A stretch of DNA of 56,106 bases, taken from positions 1-56,106 of the forward strand of contig JALENW010000001.1 in the NCBI GenBank assembly GCA_022766365.1, given 5' to 3'. This stretch comes from Clostridiales bacterium. GTDB lineage: Bacteria > Bacillota > Clostridia > Peptostreptococcales > Anaerovoracaceae. How positions within the stretch are numbered: position 1 is the first letter of the stretch; each line of letters begins with the position of its first letter. This document shows, piece after piece, positions 8,510-17,907 of the stretch. A program made the translations under genes and the position numbers. Below the pieces are notes generated by a model. It was not told where the DNA came from and searched no databases. It was given only the letters and a program-made list of their open reading frames with translations.

Positions 8510-10201
8510 TCACATTAAGATTTCAATAGTTAACAAGTCGTCCCCCTCCTGACTCCTAAGCCTGAAATGCTGAGCAACTCGCCCCTTTGTCTTGCCAAAA
8601 ATATCTCCTATCCAAATGACCTCAGAACCCACCGCCAGAAGTGGCACAAAATTCCTCATAATTCTCGGAACTTTATCATCAATCAGCAGATTCTTGATTT
8701 TTTTTCTGTCACCATTCGCAAGATAAATGTAATCACCGGGCCTTCGATAACGCAAAACAAGTTGCATACCTTTACCGTATCTATCTTCCAAAGTTTTTTG
8801 TGAGATAAAGATCTCTACATTTTGGTAATCAGAATTGCTATTAATATTTCCCTCCGTATTATCCGATACAAAATCGGCAGATGTCTTAACTTCCCCGGGA
8901 GGTGAAATTTTCAACTTCAAGTCATCTTCTGTTCTCGAAAAAAAATCAGGCGAAAAAAAACCAATATTCTCATACAAGCGGCAAGCTACGTAGCCACCTG
9001 GAAGATCCAACTGCGCCGAAGGGTTTTGACTGGTCAGTAAGGCCCAAATTCCTTCCAGATGATCATAGCTGACATTCTCCTCCAGTCCGAGCTTGTTTAT
9101 AGCCATAGATAAAATTTTCTTTGCTAATGCTCTGTGAGAATTTATTAGTGGAAGAACCGAAAATGAAATATAATCGTTTCCATTGATGATTTCCCCTGAC
9201 TGTTTCATTCTTCCAATCAGCTTTTCTGATTCACAAGCGAGAAAATCATCGCTTTCAGATGCAATCCTCCCCAGACGAACTATCGCCTCCTCAACCGAAG
9301 GATTGATTTCCCGCATTTCCGGAATAACTTTAAGCCTTATCTTATTTCTCGCATAAACCGCTTCGTTGTTTGTCTTATCCAAACAAAATTTTATAGATTC
9401 ATTCATCAGGGCAGTAAGGATATCTTCTTTTGAAATGTTTAAAAGAGGTCTGATTATCCTAAGTTCAAGCCCTTGATAATCTGTTAAAAACACAGAGTCC
9501 GCGAAACCGGCTGATGACTTCAACGTGGAAGGGCAGTTAACTTTTCCTCTCCCATCGATCAATAAATCTCGATAATAGGCAGAGTCTAAACGACTTTCAG
9601 GGCTCATAGCCTTAAGACCTCCTATGCCGGTACCTCGGACGATTCTATACAAAATCGTTTCAGCCTGATCATCAAAATTCTGTGCAATAGCTATCTTTGG
9701 AAGCCTCACTTTCCCACCAACGGTACTCCTGTTTAGACCTCTGATTCCCGTGCTCACCTTGACCGATTTCTTCGGATCTGCCATCATTGAATTTTCTTTA
9801 ACAAAATCTTTATCCTCTGACCCTCTGTCAGCGGAATCTCCGATTATTGAAAAAGCACATTCCGCAAAGGCTCTGTATCTGACTTTGCGACCCGTCTCTT
9901 CTGTAGACAGCCCCCATTGAGATGCAAGCTTAATGCAATTAACTTTTCTTACCATAAGAGGAATTTCAAATTTTTCGCAGAGTGTCTTTACGAAATCCTC
10001 GTCTGCATCGCTGTCCTTTCCCCTTAAGCCGTGATTAATGTGAACGCAATGAATATCTAATTTCAACTCATCCTTTAAAGAATTCAGAACATAAAAAAGA
10101 CACACAGAGTCCGGCCCTCCTGACAGACCCAAAACTATGCGATCACCCTCTTGAATAACTCCCGTATTCTTAATGCGGTTTTTCAAAATTTCTAAATTCA
10201 T
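8510..10201 (-). CDS. tilS: tRNA(Ile)-lysidine synthase
   Basis: Converts C34 of tRNA-Ile(CAU) to lysidine so that it reads AUA; essential. The N-terminal PP-loop ATPase motif is LSGGPDSV (about residues 23-30), followed by VHINHGLRGKDSDADE and NFDDQAETILYR. The C-terminal region has YRRPGDYIYLANGDRKKIKNLLID and VPLLAVGSEVIWIGDI, typical of the TilS C-terminal domain. The 563 residues exceed the usual 430-470: there is an insertion of about 50 residues before NFDDQAETI and another after LKAMSPESR. The ATG at 10201 has no Shine-Dalgarno sequence and lies exactly at the predicted transcription start. The tilS-ftsH order is common in Firmicutes. Confidence 0.93.
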   Translation of the reverse strand: MNLEILKNRIKNTGVIQEGDRIVLGLSGGPDSVCLFYVLNSLKDELKLDIHCVHINHGLRGKDSDADEDFVKTLCEKFEIPLMVRKVNCIKLASQWGLSTEETGRKVRYRAFAECAFSIIGDSADRGSEDKDFVKENSMMADPKKSVKVSTGIRGLNRSTVGGKVRLPKIAIAQNFDDQAETILYRIVRGTGIGGLKAMSPESRLDSAYYRDLLIDGRGKVNCPSTLKSSAGFADSVFLTDYQGLELRIIRPLLNISKEDILTALMNESIKFCLDKTNNEAVYARNKIRLKVIPEMREINPSVEEAIVRLGRIASESDDFLACESEKLIGRMKQSGEIINGNDYISFSVLPLINSHRALAKKILSMAINKLGLEENVSYDHLEGIWALLTSQNPSAQLDLPGGYVACRLYENIGFFSPDFFSRTEDDLKLKISPPGEVKTSADFVSDNTEGNINSNSDYQNVEIFISQKTLEDRYGKGMQLVLRYRRPGDYIYLANGDRKKIKNLLIDDKVPRIMRNFVPLLAVGSEVIWIGDIFGKTKGRVAQHFRLRSQEGDDLLTIEILM

Positions 10202-10207
10202 GATAGG

Positions 10208-10213
10208 ATTATA
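10208..10213 (-). promoter_or_regulatory. Extended -10 promoter placing the start site on the tilS ATG
   Basis: On the minus strand TGGTATAAT (extended -10) is followed by six bases and then ATG, so the expected +1 is the A of the start codon. The -35 is weak (GTGAAG, 17 nt upstream). There is no ribosome-binding site between the -10 and ATG, which suggests a leaderless tilS mRNA. Confidence 0.55.
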
Positions 10214-10287
10214 CCACAATTCATACGCAACTTCACATTAAACTAACATTATTATCATTTATTTTTGGTATTATCAACAAAACAACA

Positions 10288-10320
10288 GCCGCATTCAATG
10301 TCATCAACAAGAAATGCGGC
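10288..10320 (-). terminator. Terminator of the cobalt transporter operon
   Basis: GCCGCATT (10288-10295) pairs perfectly with AATGCGGC (10313-10320). On the minus strand the hairpin is followed by TGTTGTTTTGTTG. It lies 33 bp after the cbiO stop. Confidence 0.6.
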
Positions 10321-10352
10321 ACGCTTTGACTGTTTTTATCAAATTTCAATTT

Positions 10353-11225
10353 TTATCTTATCAGTTCATCGAGTTCCTCAACAGTTCTGGGAGTAAACTC
10401 GGATTTTTCCACAACACCTTTTTTCACAAGTCTGTCATAAAACTCCAACACTGTAGGTTTCTCCAGATTAGCCATTTTTAAAACCTCATGGTTACGAAAT
10501 ACAGTCCTTGGCTTGTCATGCATCAGGACCTTCCCATGATCCACAACCACAACCTCGTCAGCCCATCCGTAAGCATAGTTAACATCATGAGTTGAGACAA
10601 GAACAGTTATCCCCTCATTTACCATCATTTCAATGATTCCGTTTACTATTGTGGTATGCTTTGGATCCAAAGATGATGCAGGCTCATCCAAAATAACAAT
10701 TTGTGGCATCATCACAAGGACATCTGCAATGGAAACCTGCTTTTTTTGTCCCCCTGATAACGCGTGTGTTGCCTTATGAACAAATGGTCCTATAAGCAGT
10801 TTTTCCACCACCTTATTAACAGCCTCTTCCGCTTCATCTTGGCTCATTCCCATATTCATTGCCCCAAATGAAATTTCCTGCCTTACACTTGCAGAAAAAA
10901 GTTGATTATCCGGATCCTGAAATACTATTCCAACCTTAGACTTAAGTTCCAAGAGGGACTTCTTGTCGTATTTCACTTCCTTGCCGTCAACCTCAAGGTG
11001 TCCGTCGGCGATTTTATGTATTCCGTTCAGAGTCAGAAAAAAAGTCGATTTTCCGGCACCATTTGCACCCAGGAAAGCAACCTTCCTCCCCCTTTTTATT
11101 TCCAAGGAAAATCCATCCAGAGAATATGCTTTCTCGTCATCATATGAAAAATACAGGTTTTCCGCCTTGATTATAACTTCCTTGTCTACCATTCTTTTCT
11201 CATCTGTTTCCATATCCCGCCTCAT
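10353..11225 (-). CDS. cbiO: Cobalt ECF transporter ATPase CbiO
   Basis: ATP-binding subunit energising cobalt import by the CbiMNQO energy-coupling-factor transporter. Visible motifs are Walker A LGANGAGKST, Q-loop VFQDPDNQLF, ABC signature ALSGGQKKQV, Walker B IVILDEPASSLDP and switch His in VSTHD. The length (290) and C-terminal tail fit CbiO. The ATG at 11225 overlaps the cbiQ stop (ATGA), allowing translational coupling. A second ATG at 11213 has GAGG 6 nt upstream and may be the true start. Confidence 0.93.
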   Translation of the reverse strand: MRRDMETDEKRMVDKEVIIKAENLYFSYDDEKAYSLDGFSLEIKRGRKVAFLGANGAGKSTFFLTLNGIHKIADGHLEVDGKEVKYDKKSLLELKSKVGIVFQDPDNQLFSASVRQEISFGAMNMGMSQDEAEEAVNKVVEKLLIGPFVHKATHALSGGQKKQVSIADVLVMMPQIVILDEPASSLDPKHTTIVNGIIEMMVNEGITVLVSTHDVNYAYGWADEVVVVDHGKVLMHDKPRTVFRNHEVLKMANLEKPTVLEFYDRLVKKGVVEKSEFTPRTVEELDELIR

Positions 11226-12010
11226 ATATAAATTACGCTTTCAACTTTAATCCACACAGTCACAGCTAAGAGAACAACTCCCAGGCAACCGATCAGCCAC
11301 ATTGTTCGTCTGTTTTGTTCATAATGTTCTTCAATCATACGAAGTTCTCCATCATAACCTCTGGCCTCCATGGCATCAAAGAGATTGTTTGACCTCCTCA
11401 TGGAATTTATGAAAAGTGCCGAAAGCATGGCGGCAAACGACTTGATAGAAGTTTTGTAATTTCTGTAACCCAGGCGCGATTTCTGAGAAACAGTAATATT
11501 TGCAGCAACATTCATTAGGATGAAAATAAATCTGTAAATCAACATCATGAGTTCTACGAAAATCTTCGGCAGCTTACATTTTCTAAGAACAGAAATTATG
11601 TCAGGCATAGTGGTATTCAATGAAAGGAAATATAGGCTCGAAACGGCTGCCATGGCTGTCATTATAAGCTGCACCCCCTGCCACATACCTATCTTGCTCC
11701 CTGTAAGATAAAAACTTCCTATGGGAATAGCGTAAAGGTCCAACTTCGTACCGGAGATGTTCACAAACAGCGCAATGGTTCCGAATATTAGAAATGACAA
11801 CGGCCACGTAAGCAGCACCCTGTATCGTTTCCCATTGAGCCCACCCTTGTACACATTTAAATAATAGTTCAGAACCAAAATAGCTGCTGCCATTATAACC
11901 GATCGACTTGCGATGAGCATAATGATAGTGACCATAGTGTACAGGGCCTTTTCTGCAGGGTTTACATATCTGAGCTTCGAATAGTAACATAATTTATCTA
12001 TGGTAAGCAT
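11222..12010 (-). CDS. cbiQ: Cobalt ECF transporter transmembrane protein CbiQ
   Basis: Energy-coupling membrane subunit (262 residues) linking the CbiO ATPase to the CbiMN substrate module. It has several hydrophobic segments (about 25-50, 58-80, 95-115, 135-155 and the C-terminal 240-260). The coupling motif is present as MRRSNNLFDAMEARGYDGE (Ala-Arg-Gly class). AAGGGG precedes the ATG. It is separated from cbiN by 238 bp that contain a hairpin, a promoter and a palindrome, unlike the usual tight cbiMNQO spacing. Confidence 0.92.
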   Translation of the reverse strand: MLTIDKLCYYSKLRYVNPAEKALYTMVTIIMLIASRSVIMAAAILVLNYYLNVYKGGLNGKRYRVLLTWPLSFLIFGTIALFVNISGTKLDLYAIPIGSFYLTGSKIGMWQGVQLIMTAMAAVSSLYFLSLNTTMPDIISVLRKCKLPKIFVELMMLIYRFIFILMNVAANITVSQKSRLGYRNYKTSIKSFAAMLSALFINSMRRSNNLFDAMEARGYDGELRMIEEHYEQNRRTMWLIGCLGVVLLAVTVWIKVESVIYI

Positions 12011-12026
12011 AAGTCCCCTTAGTTTA

Positions 12027-12042
12027 GATACACCTGTGTATC
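12027..12042. promoter_or_regulatory. Perfect inverted repeat in the cbiQ leader, operator candidate
   Basis: GATACAC-CT-GTGTATC: two perfect 7-bp arms separated by 2 bp. It is placed between the predicted cbiQ -10 box and its ribosome-binding site, where a bound repressor would block cbiQO transcription. The regulator is not known. Confidence 0.45.
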
Positions 12043-12050
12043 CTTTTCAC

Positions 12051-12080
12051 ATTATAAATTTATAGATATACAAATCGCAA
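12051..12080 (-). promoter_or_regulatory. Possible internal promoter for cbiQO
   Basis: On the minus strand TTGCGA (12075-12080), 18-nt spacer, TATAAT (12051-12056). The -10 is perfect and the -35 matches four of six positions. Confidence 0.45.
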
Positions 12081-12108
12081 ATTATATATAGCGCACACAT
12101 AATACAAA

Positions 12109-12134
12109 TGTCGGCCAGGACAGCCCGGCCGACA
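12109..12134 (-). terminator. GC-rich hairpin between cbiN and cbiQ
   Basis: TGTCGGCC (12109-12116) and GGCCGACA (12127-12134) form a perfect 8-bp stem with a 10-nt loop. The minus-strand tail ATTTGTATT is only moderately T-rich, so it may be a weak terminator or an mRNA-stabilising/processing hairpin that lowers cbiQO relative to cbiMN. Confidence 0.45.
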
Positions 12135-12248
12135 CGATTTTACATCAAATAAAACTATCCTATTTTTGTATTTGATTTTTCTATTCGATTTATTTCTGTC
12201 ATCGAACAGGTCTTCACGATATAGTCTGACTAAATCTGAAAATTATCC

Positions 12249-12620
12249 CTATTCTTCATCTGCATCGTCAGGAATGCCGTATTTCTTTCTGTCCTTAGAT
12301 CTCTGAGTTAATCTGCCCAGGAAGAAAGCAACGATTCCGACACCGATACCGGTCTGAACACAGAAAATAAGCGATTCAACTTCTCCGGGAAGTTCTCCCC
12401 CGAGAAGCTTTTCAAGAACCGGTTCAGCCCATGGCTCATACTCATAGTTCTTATCGGTGATTCCCTTATTTTCCTTTACGATTTCACTAATAGCATCACT
12501 ACCTGCATCATCTGATCCGCCAAAATCAGCGTCTTTCAGTGCAAAAAGCGGAACAATTGCCAGAAGCACACAGATGATAATAAGCAGAACTGTAATCTTT
12601 GAGCTACCCTTCTTATTCAT
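12249..12620 (-). CDS. cbiN: Cobalt ECF transporter accessory subunit CbiN
   Basis: Small subunit that is required with CbiM for cobalt uptake. The 123 residues have the CbiN plan: an N-terminal TM (about 8-26), a short extracytoplasmic loop with the FGGSDDAG and YEPWAEPVLE segments, and a second TM (about 84-102) ending in charged residues. It lies 10 bp after cbiM. Confidence 0.9.
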   Translation of the reverse strand: MNKKGSSKITVLLIIICVLLAIVPLFALKDADFGGSDDAGSDAISEIVKENKGITDKNYEYEPWAEPVLEKLLGGELPGEVESLIFCVQTGIGVGIVAFFLGRLTQRSKDRKKYGIPDDADEE

Positions 12621-12630
12621 CTTGCACCCC

Positions 12631-13377
12631 CTATTTCTCAGCTACAAGGCCAATAGCTCTCATCTCAGGTTTAGCGTAATTCATAAGAGCCATATATACA
12701 AGTGCGGACAAGATCCCCTCTATGATTGCCAGAGGAACCTGTGTTGCTGCAAAAATTCCAAGGAACTTTGCAACGGATGCCATAACCCCACCGGTTTCCG
12801 ACGGATAAGCAAATGCAAGCTGGAAGCTTGTAATACAGTAAGTGAACAGATCACCAAGTGCAGTTGCAAGGAAAATAGCTAAAGGTTTGTTAATTCCTGT
12901 TCCCTTTAGTCCCTTCCAAATGATCCAAGTCAGGAACGGTCCGCCTATGGCCATTGAGAACGTGTTAGCTCCCAAAGTTGTAAGACCGCCATGAGCCAAC
13001 AAAATAGCCTGGAAAAGCAATACAATGATTCCCAAGACACTTGTTGCCGCCGGGCCGAACAAAACTGCTCCAAGACCTGTTCCTGTCATGTGTGAACAGC
13101 TTCCTGTAACAGAAGGAATCTTCAGCGAAGACAGAACGAATACGAAAGCTCCTGCCATTGCAATCAGAACCATAGTTCTTCTGTTCTCCTCAGTGAGTTT
13201 TCTAATTTTAATAATACCGACAACCACGAATGGAACTGAAATAGCTCCCCATACCAAGCAGTGCACCAATGGCAGATAACCCTCCATGATGTGCATACCA
13301 TGTGACACAGGTACAACACCGAAGATTAACGCAAAGGCACAGCTCAGAGAAATAATTGTCTTTTCTCTTTTAGTCAT
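12631..13377 (-). CDS. cbiM: Cobalt transporter substrate-binding membrane protein CbiM
   Basis: Substrate-specific membrane subunit (248 residues). After a 27-residue signal-peptide-like extension ending VSHG comes MHIMEGYLP, the family's metal-binding N-terminus; in CbiM/NikM structures the new N-terminal Met-His coordinates the metal, so cleavage after Gly-27 is plausible. Further conserved segments are SCSHMTGTGLGAVLFGP and LLAHGGLTTLGANTFSMAIGGP. AAGGAGG precedes the ATG. It is the first gene of the operon, behind a cobalamin riboswitch, which points to cobalt rather than nickel as substrate. Confidence 0.95.
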   Translation of the reverse strand: MTKREKTIISLSCAFALIFGVVPVSHGMHIMEGYLPLVHCLVWGAISVPFVVVGIIKIRKLTEENRRTMVLIAMAGAFVFVLSSLKIPSVTGSCSHMTGTGLGAVLFGPAATSVLGIIVLLFQAILLAHGGLTTLGANTFSMAIGGPFLTWIIWKGLKGTGINKPLAIFLATALGDLFTYCITSFQLAFAYPSETGGVMASVAKFLGIFAATQVPLAIIEGILSALVYMALMNYAKPEMRAIGLVAEK

Positions 13378-13485
13378 TTCGACCTCCTTATATAAACTAA
13401 AAACAACTAAAACACTTTGGAGTTTTAATTAAGTATTGTATGTCACAGGAAGTCCTGGAAAATATTGCGGGTTATGTCATACTCA

Positions 13486-13510
13486 AATAAAAAATGCCCA
13501 AACGGGCACC
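13486..13510 (-). terminator. Riboswitch expression-platform terminator
   Basis: On the minus strand TGCCC-GTTT-GGGCA followed by TTTTTTATTT, directly downstream of the cobalamin aptamer and 110 bp before cbiM. B12 binding would favour termination. Confidence 0.75.
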
Positions 13511-13534
13511 TGAAATTCATGCAAAAAATCCAAT

Positions 13535-13725
13535 GCCAGTCATCGCTCGTAACATAAATGCATTCTTCAGTGGCAGTTCTTCTGACTTCGACCTCATCAA
13601 ACCCTCGGCCTTCCCGGGAATCTCAAATCCCCAGTGACATAATCGAGTGTTCTCCGTCTTCACAGCGGCGGGACCGTGGAAGCTTCTACTCCCTTCTCTT
13701 TTAAACATTCCGTACCAACTGAATT
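13535..13725 (-). promoter_or_regulatory. Cobalamin riboswitch of cbiMNQO
   Basis: The minus strand shows the conserved cobalamin aptamer elements in order: ACGGTCCCGCCGCTGTGA, a GTCACTGG segment (L5), GGGAAGGCCG, and the B12-box GAAGTCAGAAGAACTGCC. An intrinsic terminator follows, so transcriptional off-control by adenosylcobalamin is expected. Exact ends are approximate. Confidence 0.93.
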
Positions 13726-13736
13726 ACTCCGTTTAT

Positions 13737-13765
13737 ATTTTATCATTCGATTATCATGCCGTCAA
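13737..13765 (-). promoter_or_regulatory. Promoter of the riboswitch-cbiMNQO transcript
   Basis: On the minus strand TTGACG (13760-13765), 17-nt spacer, TAAAAT (13737-13742), placing the transcript start just before the aptamer. Confidence 0.65.
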
Positions 13766-13962
13766 GCACAATGCATAAAAATCAATCCATAAATCCATAA
13801 ATAAATTTTATGGTCTACCCTTAATGCAACAAATTAAACTGTTAATTCAGGCTTTGCGGAGGGTATACTTAGCTTGAGATGATATTTTGCTTTAAAATCT
13901 TGGAATATCTTGGATTTTGTTATACATAACTACAATGTACAATAGGAAAGGCGGTATGTGAA

Positions 13963-14979
13963 ATGAAGAAAAAAATTGCTATAAACGGCTTTGGTCGAAT
14001 CGGCAGACTGACGTTCAGAAAGCTATGGGAAGAAAACGTCCTTGAAATCGTTGCCATTAATGACCTCACCAATCCCGAAATGCTGGCACACCTTCTTAAG
14101 TTTGACAGTGTACAGGGCGGATTCAATGGTCACCAAATTGAAGCCGGTGAAGCATCAATTACAGTAGATGGCAAAGAAATTCCCGTTTATGCTGAGGCAG
14201 ACGCAAAAAAACTTCCATGGAAGGAACTTAATGTAGACATCGTGCTTGAGTGTACAGGTTTTTATGCAAGCAAAGCTAAGTCTCAGGCTCACATAGATGC
14301 CGGTGCAAAAAAAGTGTTGATTTCAGCTCCGGCAGGGAATGATTTACCAACTATTGTATTTAATGTAAACCACGAGACTCTAAAGGCCGATGATCTTATT
14401 GTTTCCGCTGCCAGTTGCACAACAAACTGCCTTGCACCTATGGCAAAAGTTTTAAATAATTATCGAGAGCTGCGCACCGGATTTATGACAACTATACACG
14501 CATATACAGGTGACCAAATGCTACTTGACGGGCCACACAGGAAGGGAGATCTGAGAAGAGCCCGGGCAGGAGCTGTCAATATCGTACCTACAAGCTCCGG
14601 TGCAGCTTCTGCCATAGGTCTTGTAATACCTGAACTCGACGGAAAACTTATAGGTTCAGCCCAAAGAGTGCCTGTTCCCTCCGGATCTATTACAATACTC
14701 GATGCCACTCTTAAAGATGAAACGGATTCCGTATCTGTTGATGGCATCAACAATGCCATGAAAGCGGCTGCAAACGAATCCTTCGGCTACAACGAAGAAG
14801 AAATTGTATCTTCCGACGTAATCGGCATGTCCTACGGTTCTCTATTTGATGCGACAGAAACTCTTGCTCAAAAATGTGGAACTCACATCTATGAAGTTCG
14901 TATCGTTGCCTGGTACGATAACGAAATGAGTTATGTCAGTCAAATGGTCAGGACTCTTGAATACATGGTGAAACTGTAA
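13963..14979 (+). CDS. gap: Glyceraldehyde-3-phosphate dehydrogenase, type I
   Basis: Oxidises glyceraldehyde 3-phosphate to 1,3-bisphosphoglycerate with NAD. It has the Rossmann motif INGFGRIGR (residues 6-14), catalytic Cys in [12 protein letters not shown] (about 150-161), catalytic His in [25 protein letters not shown] and the C-terminal WYDNEMSY. At 338 residues it is normal length. The Shine-Dalgarno region is AGGAAAGGCGG. It stands alone between the cobalt operon (divergent) and a 630-bp gap, rather than in the pgk-tpi-pgm cluster common in Firmicutes. Confidence 0.97.
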   Translation: MKKKIAINGFGRIGRLTFRKLWEENVLEIVAINDLTNPEMLAHLLKFDSVQGGFNGHQIEAGEASITVDGKEIPVYAEADAKKLPWKELNVDIVLECTGFYASKAKSQAHIDAGAKKVLISAPAGNDLPTIVFNVNHETLKADDLIVSAASCTTNCLAPMAKVLNNYRELRTGFMTTIHAYTGDQMLLDGPHRKGDLRRARAGAVNIVPTSSGAASAIGLVIPELDGKLIGSAQRVPVPSGSITILDATLKDETDSVSVDGINNAMKAAANESFGYNEEEIVSSDVIGMSYGSLFDATETLAQKCGTHIYEVRIVAWYDNEMSYVSQMVRTLEYMVKL

Positions 14980-15455
14980 ATGCTTCTAATTCTGATTCTG
15001 TTTCAGGTCAATGTAATAATAGCGAAATGCTTGAAAATGTGTTCATTGAGCTCATTCTATTTGTTTATAGGAAAAATGATTTGACCGGGCAGTATACAGT
15101 CCTGATACTTTAGATTATTAAAAATCACACGGAACTCAGCTTAACAGCTAAGCCGTCCAAGGATGGAAATTGCGATAATATAAAGAAAAAAAGCCATGGC
15201 TATTCCTTGGGGTACATGTGGGGTTTTCTCAACCAAACAAATTGACCATATCCACACTTACAAACTATCCATACATATAAAAAGGTGTATCCTGTATGAG
15301 ATGAATAAAGTTTAATGGATAATTCCCCTGTTCATCAGTCGGTTTAAATGTCTCTACTGAATTTGCAATAACCAAAAGTATATGATGTTGCCGTAGCGAT
15401 TACGTGCATGTTCTTACGCGTACGAGCTGCATCAAGCTAAACTGTTATAGCTTAA
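14980..15455. other. Gene-free stretch after gap
   Basis: No reading frame with a ribosome-binding site or recognisable product was found. It contains scattered short palindromes (AGCCATGGCT near 15192, TACGCGTA near 15417) and a CCAAGGA/TCCTTGG pair about 50 nt apart. No known RNA family was recognised. Confidence 0.5.
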
Positions 15456-15495
15456 AATAAGGCTTGAACATCTTTAAAGTTGTTCAAGCCTTATT
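15456..15495 (-). terminator. Terminator downstream of bioY
   Basis: A perfect 15-bp stem (15456-15470 with 15481-15495) around a 10-nt loop. The minus-strand side continues as TTTTAAG after the stem, suiting termination of bioY transcripts 117 bp beyond its stop. Confidence 0.75.
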
Positions 15496-15611
15496 CGGTC
15501 TATGTATTCTTGTATGCTAAATCCTATATTCGACATGAATATCTTAGATATTTTTAGTTTGTAAGCACAATCAACGTAAAAAATACAATAAGCATATTGC
15601 AAAATATGATT

Positions 15612-16169
15612 TTAAATAATCTTCTTTACCCTCACAGCAACCAGAGTTGCCACTATCATCTTAATAAGATCTCCCGGAAGAGTCATCAACAATCCATTAA
15701 GAATCAGAGGCCAAAGTCCGATTCCGTTGCCCGTAATCATATTTGCAAGCATGTACCAGTATCCAAGTCCGAATATGTAAACAACCAGAATGTTCACCAC
15801 TCCCGCTGCAATGTAGTCACCGAACAAAGGCAGCCCTGAACATTCCAACGGTACCTTTTTCTCTAGAACATACCCTCCTGCAAAATTAGCCACTATAAAA
15901 CCTACAAGATATCCGAACCCCGGCGTCAAAACATAGCCCGGCCCTCCGCCGCTTGTAAATATAGGCAGTCCTATCAGTCCTAAAATAAGATATAGTGCTG
16001 CCGATGAAGCACTATACTTCTTGGGAAGCAAAAAACAAGCTAACATAGCGAAAAAAGTCTGCATTGTAAACGGCAACATAGGCATAGGAATCCTGATAAA
16101 TGCTCCAACTGCAATAAGTGCCGTAAACAAGGCCGTGATAGTCAAATAATAAAGTTTGGTTTTCCTCAT
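15612..16169 (-). CDS. bioY: Biotin transporter BioY
   Basis: S-component of a biotin ECF transporter (also able to act alone in some bacteria). The 185 residues contain six hydrophobic segments and the BioY signature region from GPGYVLTPGFGYLVGF (about 80-95), with PMPMLPFTMQTFFAML near the N-terminus. The start at 16169 is preferred because TGGAGA lies 6 nt upstream; a start four codons earlier (16181) has none. No bio genes are adjacent, suggesting biotin import by an auxotroph. Confidence 0.93.
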   Translation of the reverse strand: MRKTKLYYLTITALFTALIAVGAFIRIPMPMLPFTMQTFFAMLACFLLPKKYSASSAALYLILGLIGLPIFTSGGGPGYVLTPGFGYLVGFIVANFAGGYVLEKKVPLECSGLPLFGDYIAAGVVNILVVYIFGLGYWYMLANMITGNGIGLWPLILNGLLMTLPGDLIKMIVATLVAVRVKKII

Positions 16170-16202
16170 GTAAATCTCCATTCTTTTTTTAATTACTTGA
16201 CT

Positions 16203-16231
16203 ATTATCATTTATTTTATCTATTTTGTCAA
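16203..16231 (-). promoter_or_regulatory. bioY promoter
   Basis: On the minus strand TTGACA (16226-16231), 17-nt spacer, GATAAT (16203-16208), ending 34 bp before the bioY start. Confidence 0.7.
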
Positions 16232-16256
16232 CCTGTTATATACAATAGGTGACGTA

Positions 16257-17807
16257 TTATTTGTTAAGTCCCACTCTTTCCCCTGACCTATCATCTTCGA
16301 GACTGCTCCAATATTGTGCTGTCTTCACAGCTCTACTCCAACCCTTTAGAAGTTTCTCACGTTCAGCCTCATTCATCTTCGGTTCAAAGACTCTGTCAAC
16401 CGCCCAATTTGATTTGATATCATCTTTATCCTTCCAATAACCCACAGCAAGACCGGCAAAGTATGCTGCTCCCAAGGAAGTTGTTTCTATAACCTTAGGT
16501 CTGACTATTCTTTTACCAATGATATCAGCCTGAAACTGCATAAGAAAATTATTAGCACAGGCTCCACCGTCGACCTTAAGACCTCCATCACCCATGTATT
16601 CTTCGGTTTTTTTCTCTGCACCATTCTTCATAACATCATACAGGTCCTTACACTGATATGCCATTGACTCGACAGTCGCCCTTATAAAATGTTCTCTGCT
16701 GGTACCACGACTTAATCCAACAACTGTGCCCCTTGCACCGGAATCCCAGTATGGTGCTCCAAGACCAACAAATGATGGCACAAAATATACTCCCCCGCTA
16801 TCTTCCACAGATTTGGCTGCAGGCTCTGATGCCGAAGCTTTACCGATGATTTGCAATTCGTCTCTAAGCCATTGAATCGCTGCTCCGCAAACAAATACAG
16901 ACCCCTCAACGGCATATTTAAGCTCGTCGCCTATGCCCCATGCAATGGTTGTCAACAACCCATTGTCAGATTTTACAGGCTTATCTCCTGTATTCATAAG
17001 GAGAAAATTACCGGTGCCATAGGTGGATTTCACATCACCCTCTTCAAAACAAGTCTGTCCAAAAAGAGCACACTGCTGGTCCCCGCCTGCACCTGCAATT
17101 TTGATTGGTCCTCCGAATATGGTTTTCTTTGTTTCTCCATAGACCTTTGAGGAGGGAACAGGCTCAGGTAACATTTTCTCCGGGATATTTAAAATTTTAA
17201 GTATCTCTTTATCCCAACACAGATTATTGATGTTGAACATCATGGTTCTTGACGCATTGGAATAATCGGTAACATGAACCTTACCACCGGTCATCTTCCA
17301 AATGAGCCAAGTCTCCACGGTTCCGAATAGCAACTCTCCCTTCTCAGCTTTTTCCCTCGCTCCATTTACATTTTCCAGAATCCATCGAAGTTTCGTTGCA
17401 CTGAAGTAACTATCTATAACCAAGCCGGTTTTTTCCTTAAAAAGTTTATCATAACCATCGTCCTTGAGTTGTTGGCAATAATCTGCCGTTCTCCTACATT
17501 GCCAAACTATAGCATTATAAACAGGTCGACCCGTGGTTTTATCCCAGACAATTGTCGTTTCTCTTTGATTTGTAATCCCAATACCTTCGATGTTTTGATA
17601 GTCACCATTCAGTTTCAGTATGGCTTCCTGTGCAACATTCATCTGAGTCGTCCAAATCTCCATAGCATCCTGTTCAACCCAGCCTGACTTCGGAAAAAAT
17701 TGGCGAAATTCCTTTTGAGATGTTATTACAGGATTTCCTTTTTTATCATAAATAATGGCACGACAGCTGGTAGTCCCCTGGTCCAAGGCTAAGATATACT
17801 TTTCCAT
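16257..17807 (-). CDS. glpK: Glycerol kinase
   Basis: Phosphorylates glycerol to sn-glycerol 3-phosphate with ATP. FGGY-family signatures include [11 protein letters not shown] at the N-terminus, [37 protein letters not shown] and the C-terminal [16 protein letters not shown]. Length is 516 residues with the ATG at 17807, preceded by GGAGG; the frame continues 15 codons upstream without homology. No glpF or glpD neighbour is seen; the gene sits between bioY and hemW. Confidence 0.96.
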   Translation of the reverse strand: MEKYILALDQGTTSCRAIIYDKKGNPVITSQKEFRQFFPKSGWVEQDAMEIWTTQMNVAQEAILKLNGDYQNIEGIGITNQRETTIVWDKTTGRPVYNAIVWQCRRTADYCQQLKDDGYDKLFKEKTGLVIDSYFSATKLRWILENVNGAREKAEKGELLFGTVETWLIWKMTGGKVHVTDYSNASRTMMFNINNLCWDKEILKILNIPEKMLPEPVPSSKVYGETKKTIFGGPIKIAGAGGDQQCALFGQTCFEEGDVKSTYGTGNFLLMNTGDKPVKSDNGLLTTIAWGIGDELKYAVEGSVFVCGAAIQWLRDELQIIGKASASEPAAKSVEDSGGVYFVPSFVGLGAPYWDSGARGTVVGLSRGTSREHFIRATVESMAYQCKDLYDVMKNGAEKKTEEYMGDGGLKVDGGACANNFLMQFQADIIGKRIVRPKVIETTSLGAAYFAGLAVGYWKDKDDIKSNWAVDRVFEPKMNEAEREKLLKGWSRAVKTAQYWSSLEDDRSGERVGLNK

Positions 17808-17907
17808 AGTATCCTCCACTTCGAAATATTTTATATTGTAATATAGCTGCAAACATATTCAAAAAAACATGACAGATTTGGAATATTCGCATTTCAACGG
17901 CTTATAT

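Noticed and set aside
13860-13962. Rex- or CggR-type operator before gap
   Set aside because: No TTGTGA-type palindrome is present; GTTATACATAAC has only 5-bp arms and matches no operator I know.
16200-16260. BirA operator upstream of bioY
   Set aside because: TTGTCAAC resembles a half-site, but no second half GTTNACAA follows at the required spacing.
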